Assembly (NCBI GenBank): GCA_036770365.1
Contig: DAIPJH010000011.1
Coordinates: 1 to 64,000, forward strand
Direction: 5' to 3'
DNA from: DAIPJH01 sp036770365
Lineage (GTDB): Bacteria; Pseudomonadota; Alphaproteobacteria; Rickettsiales; UBA998
Length of the DNA stretch: 64,000 nt
How positions within the stretch are numbered: the stretch's first letter is position 1; the number at the start of each line of letters is the position of its first letter. Of this stretch, positions 24,285-33,967 are shown piece by piece. The translations under genes were made by a program, and so were the position numbers. The notes beneath the pieces are model-generated. The model had not been told where the DNA came from. It was given only the letters and a program-made list of their open reading frames with translations, and searched no databases.

Positions 24285-25451
24285 TTACACCAAGTTTTTC
24301 ATAACTTGCCGCGCAATCATCACTTCTTCATTGGTTGGAATAACAAAAGCTTTCACGCGGCTTGACTCAGAAGAAATGAGCTGTGCATCTACTTGGTTTT
24401 TCCCCTCATCACACGCTGCTCCGAGCCACATTAAAGCATGCAGTACTTTAGAACGCACATACGCACTATGCTCGCCAATGCCGGCGGTGAACACCAGCGC
24501 ATCCAGCCCACCAAGCACTGCCACCAAACCACCCATTTCACGAATGATATGATAACAAAACACCTCAATCGCCTGCTTTGCCTCAAGGGCAGAACTTGCT
24601 TCCAGTTCGCGCATATCACCACTGATACCTGAAATTCCCTTAAGACCACTTTCATAATAAAGTACATGCTCTAACGCATCCACACTAAGATCTTTAAGAC
24701 GCTGGAGGTAAAGGATAGCCCCCACATCAACACTACCAGAACGCGTCGCCATCACCAAACCATCAAGCGCAGTAAAGCCCATCGTAGTTGCCACACTCAC
24801 ACCATCCTTCATCGCGCACAAACTCGCACCACTACCCAAATGCGCTACAATCACACGTCCTTTTGCAACTTGAGGATCAATGTTTAACAGTTCACCTGCG
24901 ATATAATCATACGAAAGACCGTGAAAACCATAACGCTTAATACCCGCCTCAAAATAGCTACGTGGCAAGCCAAACATCCGCGACACATCACTGTGACGAC
25001 TATGAAACGCCGTATCAAAACAAGCGATATGCTGCGCGTTCGGATAGAGCAGCTTGAAAATCTGAATCGCATCAAGCTCAGATGGCAAATGCAATGGTGC
25101 AAGCGGGATCAATGTTTCCAACACGTCCAACATCGCATCGTCAATACGCGTGGACGAAACATAAACATCTCCGCCATGCACCACACGATGACCTACGGCA
25201 ACCATCTCATAAGGAGGCAAATTCTGCGATAAGATTTCATGAACGTATGTCAACATAGCATGACTTGAGATAAACTCACACTTTCCCGACCGCTGTACCG
25301 CATGCCCATGACCTTCAAGCGTATAAAACACCTGACCCGCACGTTTATCCAACGAAAGCGTCGCCCACAGCATGGGCGTGCCACCATGTATCTCAAACAA
25401 CGCGCACTTCACACTCGATGAACCAACATTCAACGTAAGAATTATGTTCAC
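24285..25451 (-). CDS. ackA: Acetate kinase
   Basis: This 388-residue enzyme interconverts acetyl phosphate plus ADP with acetate plus ATP. The ASKHA motifs are visible: LNVGSSSVKCALFE at the N-terminus, GHRVVHGG, FDTAFH, GFHGLSYDYI and the Gly-rich ATP loop HLGSGASLCAM, with FTAGIGEHSA near the end. I start at GTG 25451, 4 nt behind ccoS; the longer ORF from 25511 reads through ccoS. It lies within the cco strand rather than next to the phosphotransacetylase gene (50257-51666). Confidence 0.93.
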   Translation of the reverse strand: MNIILTLNVGSSSVKCALFEIHGGTPMLWATLSLDKRAGQVFYTLEGHGHAVQRSGKCEFISSHAMLTYVHEILSQNLPPYEMVAVGHRVVHGGDVYVSSTRIDDAMLDVLETLIPLAPLHLPSELDAIQIFKLLYPNAQHIACFDTAFHSRHSDVSRMFGLPRSYFEAGIKRYGFHGLSYDYIAGELLNIDPQVAKGRVIVAHLGSGASLCAMKDGVSVATTMGFTALDGLVMATRSGSVDVGAILYLQRLKDLSVDALEHVLYYESGLKGISGISGDMRELEASSALEAKQAIEVFCYHIIREMGGLVAVLGGLDALVFTAGIGEHSAYVRSKVLHALMWLGAACDEGKNQVDAQLISSESSRVKAFVIPTNEEVMIARQVMKNLV

Positions 25452-25455
25452 AGCT

Positions 25456-25632
25456 CTATTCTTTCTCATCCTGCTTTGGTAAAGAAAGCGGTTCATCGCC
25501 AAACAAAGCACGATGCGACGCTCCGTCTAAATCGTCCAACTGTCCATTTTTCATCGACCATAAAAAAGCAAATAACCATAAAAGCCCTGTAATCAGAGCC
25601 ATGGGAATCATATACAACATTACATTCATCAT
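25456..25632 (-). CDS. ccoS: CcoS, cbb3 oxidase assembly protein (58 residues)
   Basis: Found by reading the gap between ccoI and ackA. It starts MMNVMLYMIPMALITGLLWL, continues with WSMKNGQLDDLD and ends in a charged tail (LPKQDEKE). One N-terminal membrane helix followed by an acidic GQLDDLD stretch is the CcoS (FixS) pattern. CcoS is needed for heme insertion or maturation of cbb3 oxidase. The start overlaps the ccoI stop (ATGA), which fixes coupling. An alternative start one codon later is possible. Confidence 0.92.
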   Translation of the reverse strand: MMNVMLYMIPMALITGLLWLFAFLWSMKNGQLDDLDGASHRALFGDEPLSLPKQDEKE

Positions 25633-27980
25633 GTTTTCTTTCTAAGATTTAAGCGCAACGCATTAAGAATCACAATTAAAGATGAACTCGACATTGCAAT
25701 CGCCGCAACGATCGGCGTGACCAGACCCATCACTGCCAATGGCACAGCAACCACATTATAAGCAAAAGACAATACAAAGTTTTCTTTGACTAAACGATCA
25801 GATTTTTTTGCCACCCTAAGCACTTCTAAGATAGGTGATAACATATTCCCCTGAAACACGATATCCGCTGCATTTTGTGAGATATCCATCGCGGTTGAGG
25901 GTGACATCGAAACGAGTGCTGTTGCCAACGCAGGCGCATCATTAAGACCGTCCCCGACCATCAAACAATGATGTCCCTGCACCTTCAACCCCTCTAAAAC
26001 ATTCGTTTTCTCTATGGGCGAGACCTCTGCACGCGCATCCTCTATCCCTGCTTTTTCTGCCAATGCCAACACCACAGGTAGCCTATCACCCGAAAGCAAC
26101 AACACCTTCATCCCCATCGCTTTTAACGCCATAACGACCTGCGCCATATCTTCACGTGGTGTATCTTCAAAAGCAATGCGCACTGGATTTTTATCTTGAA
26201 TGCACAGCCATATTTCAGGCAAATGCCTTGACTCTTCATGAACTTCTTCAGAGATACCACACCATGACCGGCTACCAAGTTTGACTAACTGTCCATTCAA
26301 CAATGTCTGCAACCCCTTACCCGCAATCTCTTCCACGTCCAAAGGGAGTAATTCACCAAGATACGCTTTAGCAAGCGCACGTGAAAGCGGGTGACGACTC
26401 TTAACTGCCATAGATGCAGCAAGCTGCAAATCTTGCGCACGCATCTGCCCCAGCCCAACGGGCTGTAATGCACCCGTGGTCAACGTTCCTGTCTTATCAA
26501 ACACCACCGTATCTACCTGATGCAACCGCTCCAGCGCATCACCCGATTTAAGCAATATACCTCCACGCATCAACCGTCCACTCGCCAAGACCTGAACCAC
26601 GGGTACGGCCAACGCAAGTGCGCATGGACACGTAATAATCAATACCGTGACCGCAATCATCAACGCTTGCTGCCATGCCATACCTGCACCCAACCACCAA
26701 CCCAAAAAGGCTGCCAACCCAAGCAGATGCACCACAGGAGTATAATAACGTGCGACTTTATCTGCCAACCGTACGAAATGCGCTTGTCCTTGCTCCGCCT
26801 TTTCCATCAGACTTACAATCTCACTGATAAGCGAATCTTGCTGCGCAACCTTCGCTTCCATCACAAGTGGGCGCACAACATTTACCATCCCTGCAAACAC
26901 AGGTTCACCAACGCGTACCGCACGCGGCAACGTCTCCCCCGTAATCAGACTAGTATCAAGCTCGGACTCACCCTCCAACACCACACCGTCCACAGGAATC
27001 TTCTCTCCCACCGCAACGGCAAGCTTCATACCAGCCATCACATCTCCCACTGGCATCACACGATGACGAAGCCCTTCAACGACCACCGCTGTTCCCGCCA
27101 TCAGCATCAAAAGATCTTGAGCAGCAGCACGGGCTTTACCTCGCGCACGTTTATCAAGATAACGCCCTATCAATAAAAAGAAGAGCAGCATCACTACCGA
27201 ATCAAAATAGGTATATTCGCCATGACGCATCGTTTCATAAAGACTGGTAATATTTGTGAGAACCAACGCCAAAGAAATAGGAACATCCATATTAGTGCGC
27301 CCACGTTTTAACGCATCCCACGCCGAAGCAAAAAACGGCTGCCCTGCATACACCATCGTAGGAATCGCAATCAAGGCCGCCGACCAATGCATCAAATCAC
27401 GCATCGCCTGCCCCATAACCTCTGTCGATGTCGTCCACAACGCCACTGAAAGCAACATCATATTTCCCGACGCAAAACCCGCAACAGCAAGGCATATTAA
27501 CAAAAATTTCAACTCATCTTGTTCCTTTGAATGCATTTGCTGTGGATCGAACGGCATCACCTGATACCCCATAGCAGTAATAAGATGCACATAATCTTGT
27601 GCCATCGCCACATCACCCTGCCAACGTATCTCAAGCCTTTGAGTGGTCATATTCAACCGCGCATGAATCACTCCCTTTTGCTTAAGCAATGCTGATTCGA
27701 TCAAACGCACACACGAGGCACAGTGCAACCCACGCACAACCACATGCAGGACATGCCCAACCTCTTTACCTGACACAACATAAGGCGTGATATAACGGGA
27801 AACCTCTACCACCTGTTCCACAGGAACTAACATTGCTTCATCCTCAGCAATTTCACGTTGCTCATAGTAACGACCAAGACCAAGACGGTGAATCAACTCA
27901 TGCGCACGATGGCAACCTAAACAGCAAAATTCTTTGCCCTCGGCAGCCATGCCATTACAATGCAAACAGCGCACCCTCAT
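25629..27980 (-). CDS. ccoI: CcoI/FixI copper-transporting P1B-type ATPase
   Basis: This 783-residue inner-membrane pump provides copper for cbb3 oxidase assembly. The N-terminal Cys-rich segment (CLHCNGM, CCLGCH) is the binding domain typical of FixI, then an HMA domain with GLHCASC. Membrane helices include the CPC copper motif in TCPCALALAVP. The phosphorylation site is DKTGTLTTG, and the hinge GDGLNDAPAL is intact. It lies 15 nt behind ccoH and overlaps ccoS. Confidence 0.95.
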   Translation of the reverse strand: MRVRCLHCNGMAAEGKEFCCLGCHRAHELIHRLGLGRYYEQREIAEDEAMLVPVEQVVEVSRYITPYVVSGKEVGHVLHVVVRGLHCASCVRLIESALLKQKGVIHARLNMTTQRLEIRWQGDVAMAQDYVHLITAMGYQVMPFDPQQMHSKEQDELKFLLICLAVAGFASGNMMLLSVALWTTSTEVMGQAMRDLMHWSAALIAIPTMVYAGQPFFASAWDALKRGRTNMDVPISLALVLTNITSLYETMRHGEYTYFDSVVMLLFFLLIGRYLDKRARGKARAAAQDLLMLMAGTAVVVEGLRHRVMPVGDVMAGMKLAVAVGEKIPVDGVVLEGESELDTSLITGETLPRAVRVGEPVFAGMVNVVRPLVMEAKVAQQDSLISEIVSLMEKAEQGQAHFVRLADKVARYYTPVVHLLGLAAFLGWWLGAGMAWQQALMIAVTVLIITCPCALALAVPVVQVLASGRLMRGGILLKSGDALERLHQVDTVVFDKTGTLTTGALQPVGLGQMRAQDLQLAASMAVKSRHPLSRALAKAYLGELLPLDVEEIAGKGLQTLLNGQLVKLGSRSWCGISEEVHEESRHLPEIWLCIQDKNPVRIAFEDTPREDMAQVVMALKAMGMKVLLLSGDRLPVVLALAEKAGIEDARAEVSPIEKTNVLEGLKVQGHHCLMVGDGLNDAPALATALVSMSPSTAMDISQNAADIVFQGNMLSPILEVLRVAKKSDRLVKENFVLSFAYNVVAVPLAVMGLVTPIVAAIAMSSSSLIVILNALRLNLRKKT

Positions 27981-27995
27981 AAGCTCCTAACAATC

Positions 27996-28502
27996 TCAGC
28001 GAGCGACAATACGCTTGTTCAACTGAATCTTATGATCACCACGCATCACAGCAACCTCGATATCCCACTGCCCCTGCATGGGCAACGTCAACGCCGACAT
28101 ATAATTTCCCGCAGAGGTCTCTTGAAGCGACAACAACGCGTCATACCCATCCTGAGTCGGACGCACAATCTTCGCCGTTACCTTCGCCCCAGAAACCGCC
28201 ATTTTATGCGCATCCAATAAAACAAAAGACAATGTGCCAGATGTTTTTTCAGCATTTGTCGCCACAAACTCAATATCACCCGTCCAACCAAGCGCAGTCT
28301 GCTTTTCTGCCTGCACAATAATATCATTATAATGCAGCCCCTGCTCATAGTGATGTTCAGTCACCACACCGGTACGCGTAGACACAGCAAAATACGCCAT
28401 CACACCATCTACCGAGCAAACCACCACAAAGAAAGCTACAATATACCACGGAATCCACTTATCACGCGGCTGCATCCCGCTTTTTGTCACGCCCATACTC
28501 AT
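27996..28502 (-). CDS. ccoH: CcoH/FixH family protein
   Basis: This 168-residue single-pass membrane protein helps cbb3 assembly or stability. The N-terminal helix is WIPWYIVAFFVVVCSVDGVMAYFAV, then a periplasmic immunoglobulin-like domain with SFVLLDAHKMAVSGAKV and QGQWDIEVAV typical of FixH. I start at the ATG at 28502 (MSMGV), with GGGTAG before it. The long ORF from 28676 adds residues that overlap ccoG and are not conserved. Confidence 0.9.
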   Translation of the reverse strand: MSMGVTKSGMQPRDKWIPWYIVAFFVVVCSVDGVMAYFAVSTRTGVVTEHHYEQGLHYNDIIVQAEKQTALGWTGDIEFVATNAEKTSGTLSFVLLDAHKMAVSGAKVTAKIVRPTQDGYDALLSLQETSAGNYMSALTLPMQGQWDIEVAVMRGDHKIQLNKRIVAR

Positions 28503-28512
28503 CGCGTCTACC

Positions 28513-29940
28513 CTACTGGTGAGAGATAAAGATGGAATCATAGTCATCTTTAACGCCCGTGTCATTGTCTTTAAGTTCAAAGTGCAACTCCTTGCGACCT
28601 TCTGCTTGTTTTGGCGCAACGACAAACACACGATAATGCCCCACACTATCCGCAAACACAGGAATATCGAACGCATCGACTTCTTTGGATTCTTGTACCT
28701 TAAACTTCAGCCCATCCACTCCCGTCACATTAAGCGTGAAATGTTTGTCATCATGAGATTTATTCAAGATCTTAATCGTATAACTATTACGCACGTCACC
28801 ATCTGACATCTGCACAAACAAAGGGTTACGGTTTTGTAAAACATGTAACTCCAAAGGCGAACGCGTTATCAACCCATAAAGCATGATACCGCCCACCACG
28901 CCGAGAATAGCTACATAGAAAAAAGTGCGTACACGGAGAATGCGGAATTTAGGACCAACGCCCGCCACCTCTGCATCAAGATTCTCTTGAGAATCATAAC
29001 GAATCAATCCACGCGGCAAATCCAACTTATCCATCACATTATTACATGCATCCACACATAACCCACACGCAATGCACTGTAGCTGCAAACCATTACGAAT
29101 ATCAATTCCCGCAGGACATACCACCACACATTGATTACAATCAACGCAATGCCCGCGCCCTTCCCAGCTATCTACACCCTTCTTAAAACTTCCTCGCGGC
29201 TCACCGCGGAAAGCATCATAACCAATAATCAAGGTATCTTTATCAAACATTGCAGATTGAAAACGTGCGTACGGACACATATAGGTACACACCTGCTCCC
29301 GCGCATATCCCGCCATGAGATAGGTTGTTCCTGTCAGAGCAATAATCCAACTACCCACCGACCACGGCAATTCACGATGTATAATCTGATCAATTACGGT
29401 CGGCGCATCATTAAAATACAACACCCATGCACCACCAGTACATAACCCAATCAGCACCCAAATAATATGAGTCAGGCTCTTTCGCCAAATTCTATTCCAA
29501 TTCCAAGGACCTTTATCAATACGCATACGGGTATTGCGGTCACCAATAACAATACGTTCTACCCAAATGAATAGATCGGTCCAAACGGTCTGGAAACAGG
29601 CATACCCGCACCAGACACGCCCGAACAAACTCGTTGCAGCAAATAACACCACAGCAGCCAGAATCAATAACCCCGTGATATAATAGACCTCTTGTGGCCA
29701 TATCTCCAAAAAGAAGAAATAGGCACGATGATTCGGCATATCAATAAGAATTGCCTGATCAGGAGTGTTAGGACCACGATCCCAACGTAGGAAAGGTGCT
29801 AAATAATAGATGCCAAGACAAGTAATCATGACAATCCATTTGATAATACGGTAGCGTCCCCATACGCGCTGCGGATAAATCTTATCCTGCTTTGCGAATA
29901 GTTGTATCTTTCCTTCATCCTTCACAGGCAACGGATTCAT
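28513..29940 (-). CDS. ccoG: CcoG/FixG ferredoxin-like copper reductase
   Basis: This 475-residue inner-membrane protein belongs to the cbb3 assembly pathway, where CcoG reduces Cu(II). Several helices come first (IIKWIVMITCLGIYYLAPF, VYYITGLLILAAVVLFAATS), with a cysteine pair in VWCGYACFQ. Two [4Fe-4S] clusters are encoded by CVDCNQCVVVCP and CIACGLCVDAC. A C-terminal immunoglobulin-like domain follows. It is separated from ccoP by 2 nt. Confidence 0.95.
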   Translation of the reverse strand: MNPLPVKDEGKIQLFAKQDKIYPQRVWGRYRIIKWIVMITCLGIYYLAPFLRWDRGPNTPDQAILIDMPNHRAYFFFLEIWPQEVYYITGLLILAAVVLFAATSLFGRVWCGYACFQTVWTDLFIWVERIVIGDRNTRMRIDKGPWNWNRIWRKSLTHIIWVLIGLCTGGAWVLYFNDAPTVIDQIIHRELPWSVGSWIIALTGTTYLMAGYAREQVCTYMCPYARFQSAMFDKDTLIIGYDAFRGEPRGSFKKGVDSWEGRGHCVDCNQCVVVCPAGIDIRNGLQLQCIACGLCVDACNNVMDKLDLPRGLIRYDSQENLDAEVAGVGPKFRILRVRTFFYVAILGVVGGIMLYGLITRSPLELHVLQNRNPLFVQMSDGDVRNSYTIKILNKSHDDKHFTLNVTGVDGLKFKVQESKEVDAFDIPVFADSVGHYRVFVVAPKQAEGRKELHFELKDNDTGVKDDYDSIFISHQ

Positions 29941-29942
29941 TA

Positions 29943-30806
29943 TTACTCACCACCACCTAAAGAGTGAACATAGATGGTAAGTTGTTTGATAGTGTTATCA
30001 TCCAAACGACCACTCCATGCAGGCATCACACCATGACGAGGGTTGTTAACCTGAGCAATAATTGCTTCTTTGGTATTACCATAGAGCCAAATCGCATCAT
30101 TAAGCTTCGGCGCACCCATATCACGGTTGCCTTCACCTTTTTCACCATGACAAGCAGCGCAATTCTCAGCAAACACTTTCGCACCCGCTAGATCTGCTTT
30201 ACCACCATCCTTCAGTGTCAGCACATAGTCCGCCACCTCTTCGATCTGCTTCACGTTCAACATACCATCTTTACCAAAAGCGGACATTTGCGAATCACGT
30301 GCTTTCTCATGACCTGAACGAATACCAAACTGAATAGTGGTGTAAATATCTTCCAATTTACCGCCCCATAACCAATCATCATCATTCAAATTTGGATAGC
30401 CTTTACCACCCGCACCGCCTGTACCATGGCACATCGCACAATTATCTTTAAACGCAGACGCACCACCCGCTTGAGCAAACTCAAACAAATCAGGACTGTT
30501 TTTAATATCTTGCAAATTGGTCTTTTCAAAGCGATCCAGATATTTCGCTCTGCGCGCCACGATCTCAGCTTGACTGTCTTTGAGTTCTCTATACTCAGTC
30601 CAACCTTTACCCGTCGTATGACCTGACAAGGTTGGCCATGCAGGATAAACCACCCAATAACCAATAGCCCAGATCACGGTCACAAGCCACACCATCAACC
30701 ACCAACGTGGAGCTGGATTATTCAGCTCTTTTAGACCATCCCACTCATGTCCTGTCGTCTCAACGCCAGACACTTTATCAACTTCTTTTTTATCGTTGCT
30801 CATCAT
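29943..30806 (-). CDS. ccoP: cbb3 oxidase diheme subunit III
   Basis: This 287-residue electron-entry subunit has an N-terminal cytoplasmic end and a single helix (WWLMVWLVTVIWAIGYWVVYP), then two periplasmic cytochrome c domains with heme motifs CAMCH and CAACH. Met ligands are likely in QMSAFG and VMPAWSG. Its start overlaps ccoQ by 17 nt. The order and length match other CcoP proteins. Confidence 0.96.
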   Translation of the reverse strand: MMSNDKKEVDKVSGVETTGHEWDGLKELNNPAPRWWLMVWLVTVIWAIGYWVVYPAWPTLSGHTTGKGWTEYRELKDSQAEIVARRAKYLDRFEKTNLQDIKNSPDLFEFAQAGGASAFKDNCAMCHGTGGAGGKGYPNLNDDDWLWGGKLEDIYTTIQFGIRSGHEKARDSQMSAFGKDGMLNVKQIEEVADYVLTLKDGGKADLAGAKVFAENCAACHGEKGEGNRDMGAPKLNDAIWLYGNTKEAIIAQVNNPRHGVMPAWSGRLDDNTIKQLTIYVHSLGGGE

Positions 30807-30945
30807 TGTTCTCCAATGGAATCATCGCATAACTTTCCATTTTCTTCTTTGCATTCGGTTGTAGTAGGTACACCACTACCCCCAAGAAAAACACAAAGAA
30901 GAAAATGAGACCAATTACAGGGGCATGTGCAGCTATAAAGCTCAT
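30790..30945 (-). CDS. ccoQ: CcoQ, small cbb3 oxidase subunit (51 residues)
   Basis: Found by reading the gap between ccoO and ccoP. It starts MSFIAAHAPVIGLIFFFVFF, continues VVVYLLQPNAKKKMESYAMIP and ends in a short polar tail. One helix followed by P-N-A-K-K and a YAMIPL motif is the CcoQ/FixQ signature. The start overlaps the ccoO stop by ATGA, and the tail overlaps the ccoP start. It stabilises the assembled oxidase. Confidence 0.95.
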   Translation of the reverse strand: MSFIAAHAPVIGLIFFFVFFLGVVVYLLQPNAKKKMESYAMIPLENNDEQR

Positions 30946-31700
30946 TTGCTGCCCCCAGCCTTTGTAGCACCCACTTGACCAGTAAAGGCATCAGGATTGT
31001 AATCCTTCAGCTCCGCCATTGTCCCAAGCACTTGTAGATACGCAATCAACGCATCTTGCTCAGAAACAAAGTTAGGATTACCGTCAAAATCACGTGCATT
31101 AACCTTCGCCCCATAACGTGCTTTCAAGCTATCACCACCATCTACGGAAGCCTGCGCTTTCGCATCTGCCGTCGCATTCGCAATCTGCTCGTCTGTATAA
31201 GGAACACCCGTCACGCGTAGTGTTTTTAAATCCGAACCGACATCATCAATATCCGCTGCACGATTCGCCATAAACCCATAAGCAGGCATTATAGACTCAG
31301 GCACAACATCACGAGGATTATTCAAATGAGCGCGCTGCCACTCGTCCGAATACTTACCACCTACGCGAGCAAGGTCAGGGCCAGTACGCTTAGAACCCCA
31401 CTGGAACGGATGATCATACATACTCTCTGCTGCCAAAGAATAGTGACCATAACGCTCCACTTCATCACGAAGCGGGCGAATCTGCTGACTATGACAATTA
31501 TAGCACCCTTCGCGGATATAAATATTGAAACCAGTCAATTCTAAAGGTGTATAAGGACGCACGCCTTTCACTGGCTCAATCACTGTCTCCATACGAAAAA
31601 GAGGAATGATCTCCACAATACCACCGATCAACACCATCACTATAATACCAAGCAACAGCACAATCGATTTTCTCTCAAAAATTTGATGTTTTTCTAGCAT
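30942..31700 (-). CDS. ccoO: cbb3 oxidase monoheme subunit II
   Basis: This 252-residue membrane-anchored cytochrome c has an N-terminal helix (SIVLLLGIIVMVLIGGIVEII). The heme site is CYNCH in IREGCYNCHSQQIRP, with a Met ligand in ESIMPAYGF. The long GPDLARVGGKYSDEWQ block is typical of CcoO. It overlaps ccoN by 7 nt and ccoQ by 4 nt. Confidence 0.96.
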   Translation of the reverse strand: MLEKHQIFERKSIVLLLGIIVMVLIGGIVEIIPLFRMETVIEPVKGVRPYTPLELTGFNIYIREGCYNCHSQQIRPLRDEVERYGHYSLAAESMYDHPFQWGSKRTGPDLARVGGKYSDEWQRAHLNNPRDVVPESIMPAYGFMANRAADIDDVGSDLKTLRVTGVPYTDEQIANATADAKAQASVDGGDSLKARYGAKVNARDFDGNPNFVSEQDALIAYLQVLGTMAELKDYNPDAFTGQVGATKAGGSK

Positions 31701-33130
31701 GGAATTGTCTCCTGATCATTTCCAACCAAATCACGACCTGATGTGACGGTTTTGCGTAAGTTATAAACCATGATAAGCGCACCACCGAGGAACAGAACCC
31801 CACCCAGCGCACGAATGATGTAGTAAGGATGCATCGCCATCACGGTTTCCACGAAGGAATATTCAAGGAAACCCAATGAATCATAAGCACGCCACATCAA
31901 GCCCTGCATGATACCTGCGACCCACATAGAGGTGATATAGAGTACGATACCGATCGTTGCGATCCACAGGTGAAGGCGTACTAATTTAAGTGAATACAAT
32001 TCCTTATTCCAAAGCAACGGAATCAAATGATACATTGCGCCAAAACTAATGAAAGCAACCCAACCAAGCGCACCTGAATGCACGTGACCAATCGTCCAAT
32101 CAGTATAGTGACTAAGCGAGTTTACCGCCTTAATCGACATAAGCGGCCCCTCAAAGGTACTCATCCCATAAAATGCCACTGAAATAATCAAAAACTGAAG
32201 CACTGGATCTTCACGCAGCTTATTCCACGCACCAGACAATGTCATGATACCATTGATCATACCACCCCAAGAAGGCATCCACAGCATGATAGAGAACGTC
32301 ATCCCCAAAGTCTGCGCCCAATCAGGAAGTGCAGTATAATGCAAGTGGTGAGGTCCCGCCCAAATATAGATAAAGATAAGCGACCAAAAATGCAAAATCG
32401 ACAAACGATACGAATACACTGGACGACCGGCGCGCTTTGGTACGAAGTAATACATCATACCCAAGAAGCCTGCGGTCAAGAAGAACCCCACTGCATTATG
32501 ACCATACCACCACTGAATCATTGCATTTTGCACACCAGCGGTCACACCATAACTTTTGATACCAAGCAAATGCACTGGAATCTGCAGGTTATTGCCAAGG
32601 TGCAACACTGCTACCGTCACAATAAACGCAAGGAAGAACCAATTAGCAACGTAGATATGCGTTTCCTTGCGGGTGCAAAGCGTCATCAGGTAATTCACCA
32701 AATATGCCACCCACACCACCGTAAGCCATAAATCAGCATACCATTCCGGTTCTGCATATTCTTTACCTTGCGTCACCCCAAAAACATACCCAAGACCTGC
32801 CATCAGAATAAACGCCTGATAACCCCAAAAGGTAAAGTTTGAGAGAAAATCATTCCACAAACGCACACGACATGTACGCTGTACAATATAATAACTCGTT
32901 GCAAACAAAGCATTGCCACCGAAAGCAAAAATAACCGCCGAGGTATGAAGTGGACGCAAGCGACCAAAGGTTAAATATTCACCGAAATTCAGCTCTGGAA
33001 ACGCCAACTGGAAGGCAATCAACACCCCCACAGCAAAACCAGCGACACCCCAGAAAATTGTCGCTATCGAAAAGAGCCTGACGATGTCAGTATTATACCG
33101 CTTCGGCTCCGTCACAGATGTCTCATTCAT
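31694..33130 (-). CDS. ccoN: cbb3 oxidase catalytic subunit I
   Basis: This 478-residue heme-copper oxidase subunit reduces O2 at low oxygen tension. It has about 12 helices. Heme and CuB ligand regions are visible: RPLHTSAVIFAFGGNAL, YGHNAVGFFLTAGFLGMMYY (CuB His and cross-linked Tyr region), GPHHLHYTALPDW and TIGHVHSGALGWV. The length is normal. It lies 15 nt behind the SafE-like gene, which therefore heads the operon. Confidence 0.97.
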   Translation of the reverse strand: MNETSVTEPKRYNTDIVRLFSIATIFWGVAGFAVGVLIAFQLAFPELNFGEYLTFGRLRPLHTSAVIFAFGGNALFATSYYIVQRTCRVRLWNDFLSNFTFWGYQAFILMAGLGYVFGVTQGKEYAEPEWYADLWLTVVWVAYLVNYLMTLCTRKETHIYVANWFFLAFIVTVAVLHLGNNLQIPVHLLGIKSYGVTAGVQNAMIQWWYGHNAVGFFLTAGFLGMMYYFVPKRAGRPVYSYRLSILHFWSLIFIYIWAGPHHLHYTALPDWAQTLGMTFSIMLWMPSWGGMINGIMTLSGAWNKLREDPVLQFLIISVAFYGMSTFEGPLMSIKAVNSLSHYTDWTIGHVHSGALGWVAFISFGAMYHLIPLLWNKELYSLKLVRLHLWIATIGIVLYITSMWVAGIMQGLMWRAYDSLGFLEYSFVETVMAMHPYYIIRALGGVLFLGGALIMVYNLRKTVTSGRDLVGNDQETIPC

Positions 33131-33145
33131 AAGCCAACATGTCCA

Positions 33146-33907
33146 TTACGTTAATAAAATATCCCCTGCCATCATCAGCAGAAAAATGCCATTGAGTGCC
33201 ATCACACCTCGAGCCACGTGCCGTACTATCAGCGGTTTCGCACGCAGCAACCCCTGCGCCCCTAATCCAACCAAAAGTAAGCTCGGAAATGTTCCAAAAC
33301 CAAATAACGCCATCGCCCCCACCGCCTGACGCACATCCCCCGTCGCAGCAACGGCCATCAACGCACCATATACCAAACCACAAGGCATGAAGCCTAAAAG
33401 AAGGCCAAGTCCATACCCTCTCCATCCCAAAGGAGAAGAAGCTAAGAACTTGGCTTTAGAGTTAAGCCAATGCAGAACATTGACAGGGAGACACTCGGAA
33501 AGCAACTGCGGAGATAACACACGTCCAAGCTTAGGCAGAAAGCCACCCACCGCCGAAGTCAGAAACACCATCGCAGCACTAATAATCATAAAAAAAGCAA
33601 TGTATTTAAAAGCAGAAAAATTCTTTACCTGCGCAAGCAAAACCGCCGCCAACGCCGCACACAAAACATATGTAGAAACACGCCCCAAATGATAAGGAAG
33701 CAATATAGCCCCCTGTAAACGCTTCATCTCCGTCATTTCATGTGATGCCAGCGTATCCATACGCCCAACAACTTGCCCCACCACCAATGGCCCACACATA
33801 CCCGTACAATGGGTCATGCCACCAAAAAGCCCCGCGCCAAACAACGCAGCATACAACCCCTGCTGATCACTCACGAGCATCTGACATTGATGCAAAAGCC
33901 AATCCAT
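33146..33907 (-). CDS. SafE/TauE-like membrane protein of cbb3 loci
   Basis: This 253-residue protein with six or seven helices belongs to the sulfite exporter TauE/SafE / DsbD-like group (related to HP-type CcoI neighbours). It has GLFGGMTHCTGMCGPLVVG near the N-terminus, where the MTHCxxMCGP motif could bind copper, and FMPCGLVYGALMAVAAT in the middle. Related genes sit next to ccoGHIS in many bacteria and are thought to aid copper handling; here it is placed first in the operon. The exact substrate is unknown. Confidence 0.8.
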   Translation of the reverse strand: MDWLLHQCQMLVSDQQGLYAALFGAGLFGGMTHCTGMCGPLVVGQVVGRMDTLASHEMTEMKRLQGAILLPYHLGRVSTYVLCAALAAVLLAQVKNFSAFKYIAFFMIISAAMVFLTSAVGGFLPKLGRVLSPQLLSECLPVNVLHWLNSKAKFLASSPLGWRGYGLGLLLGFMPCGLVYGALMAVAATGDVRQAVGAMALFGFGTFPSLLLVGLGAQGLLRAKPLIVRHVARGVMALNGIFLLMMAGDILLT

Positions 33908-33967
33908 ATCACCCTACTTCTCTGTCAATACAATCACTTATGTAGACAGCCCTAAAATATCGCGCAG

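Noticed and set aside
30803..30991. A 62-codon minus-strand ORF over the ccoO-ccoP junction
   Set aside because: It is the wrong frame; the frame beside it encodes CcoQ with all the family signs.
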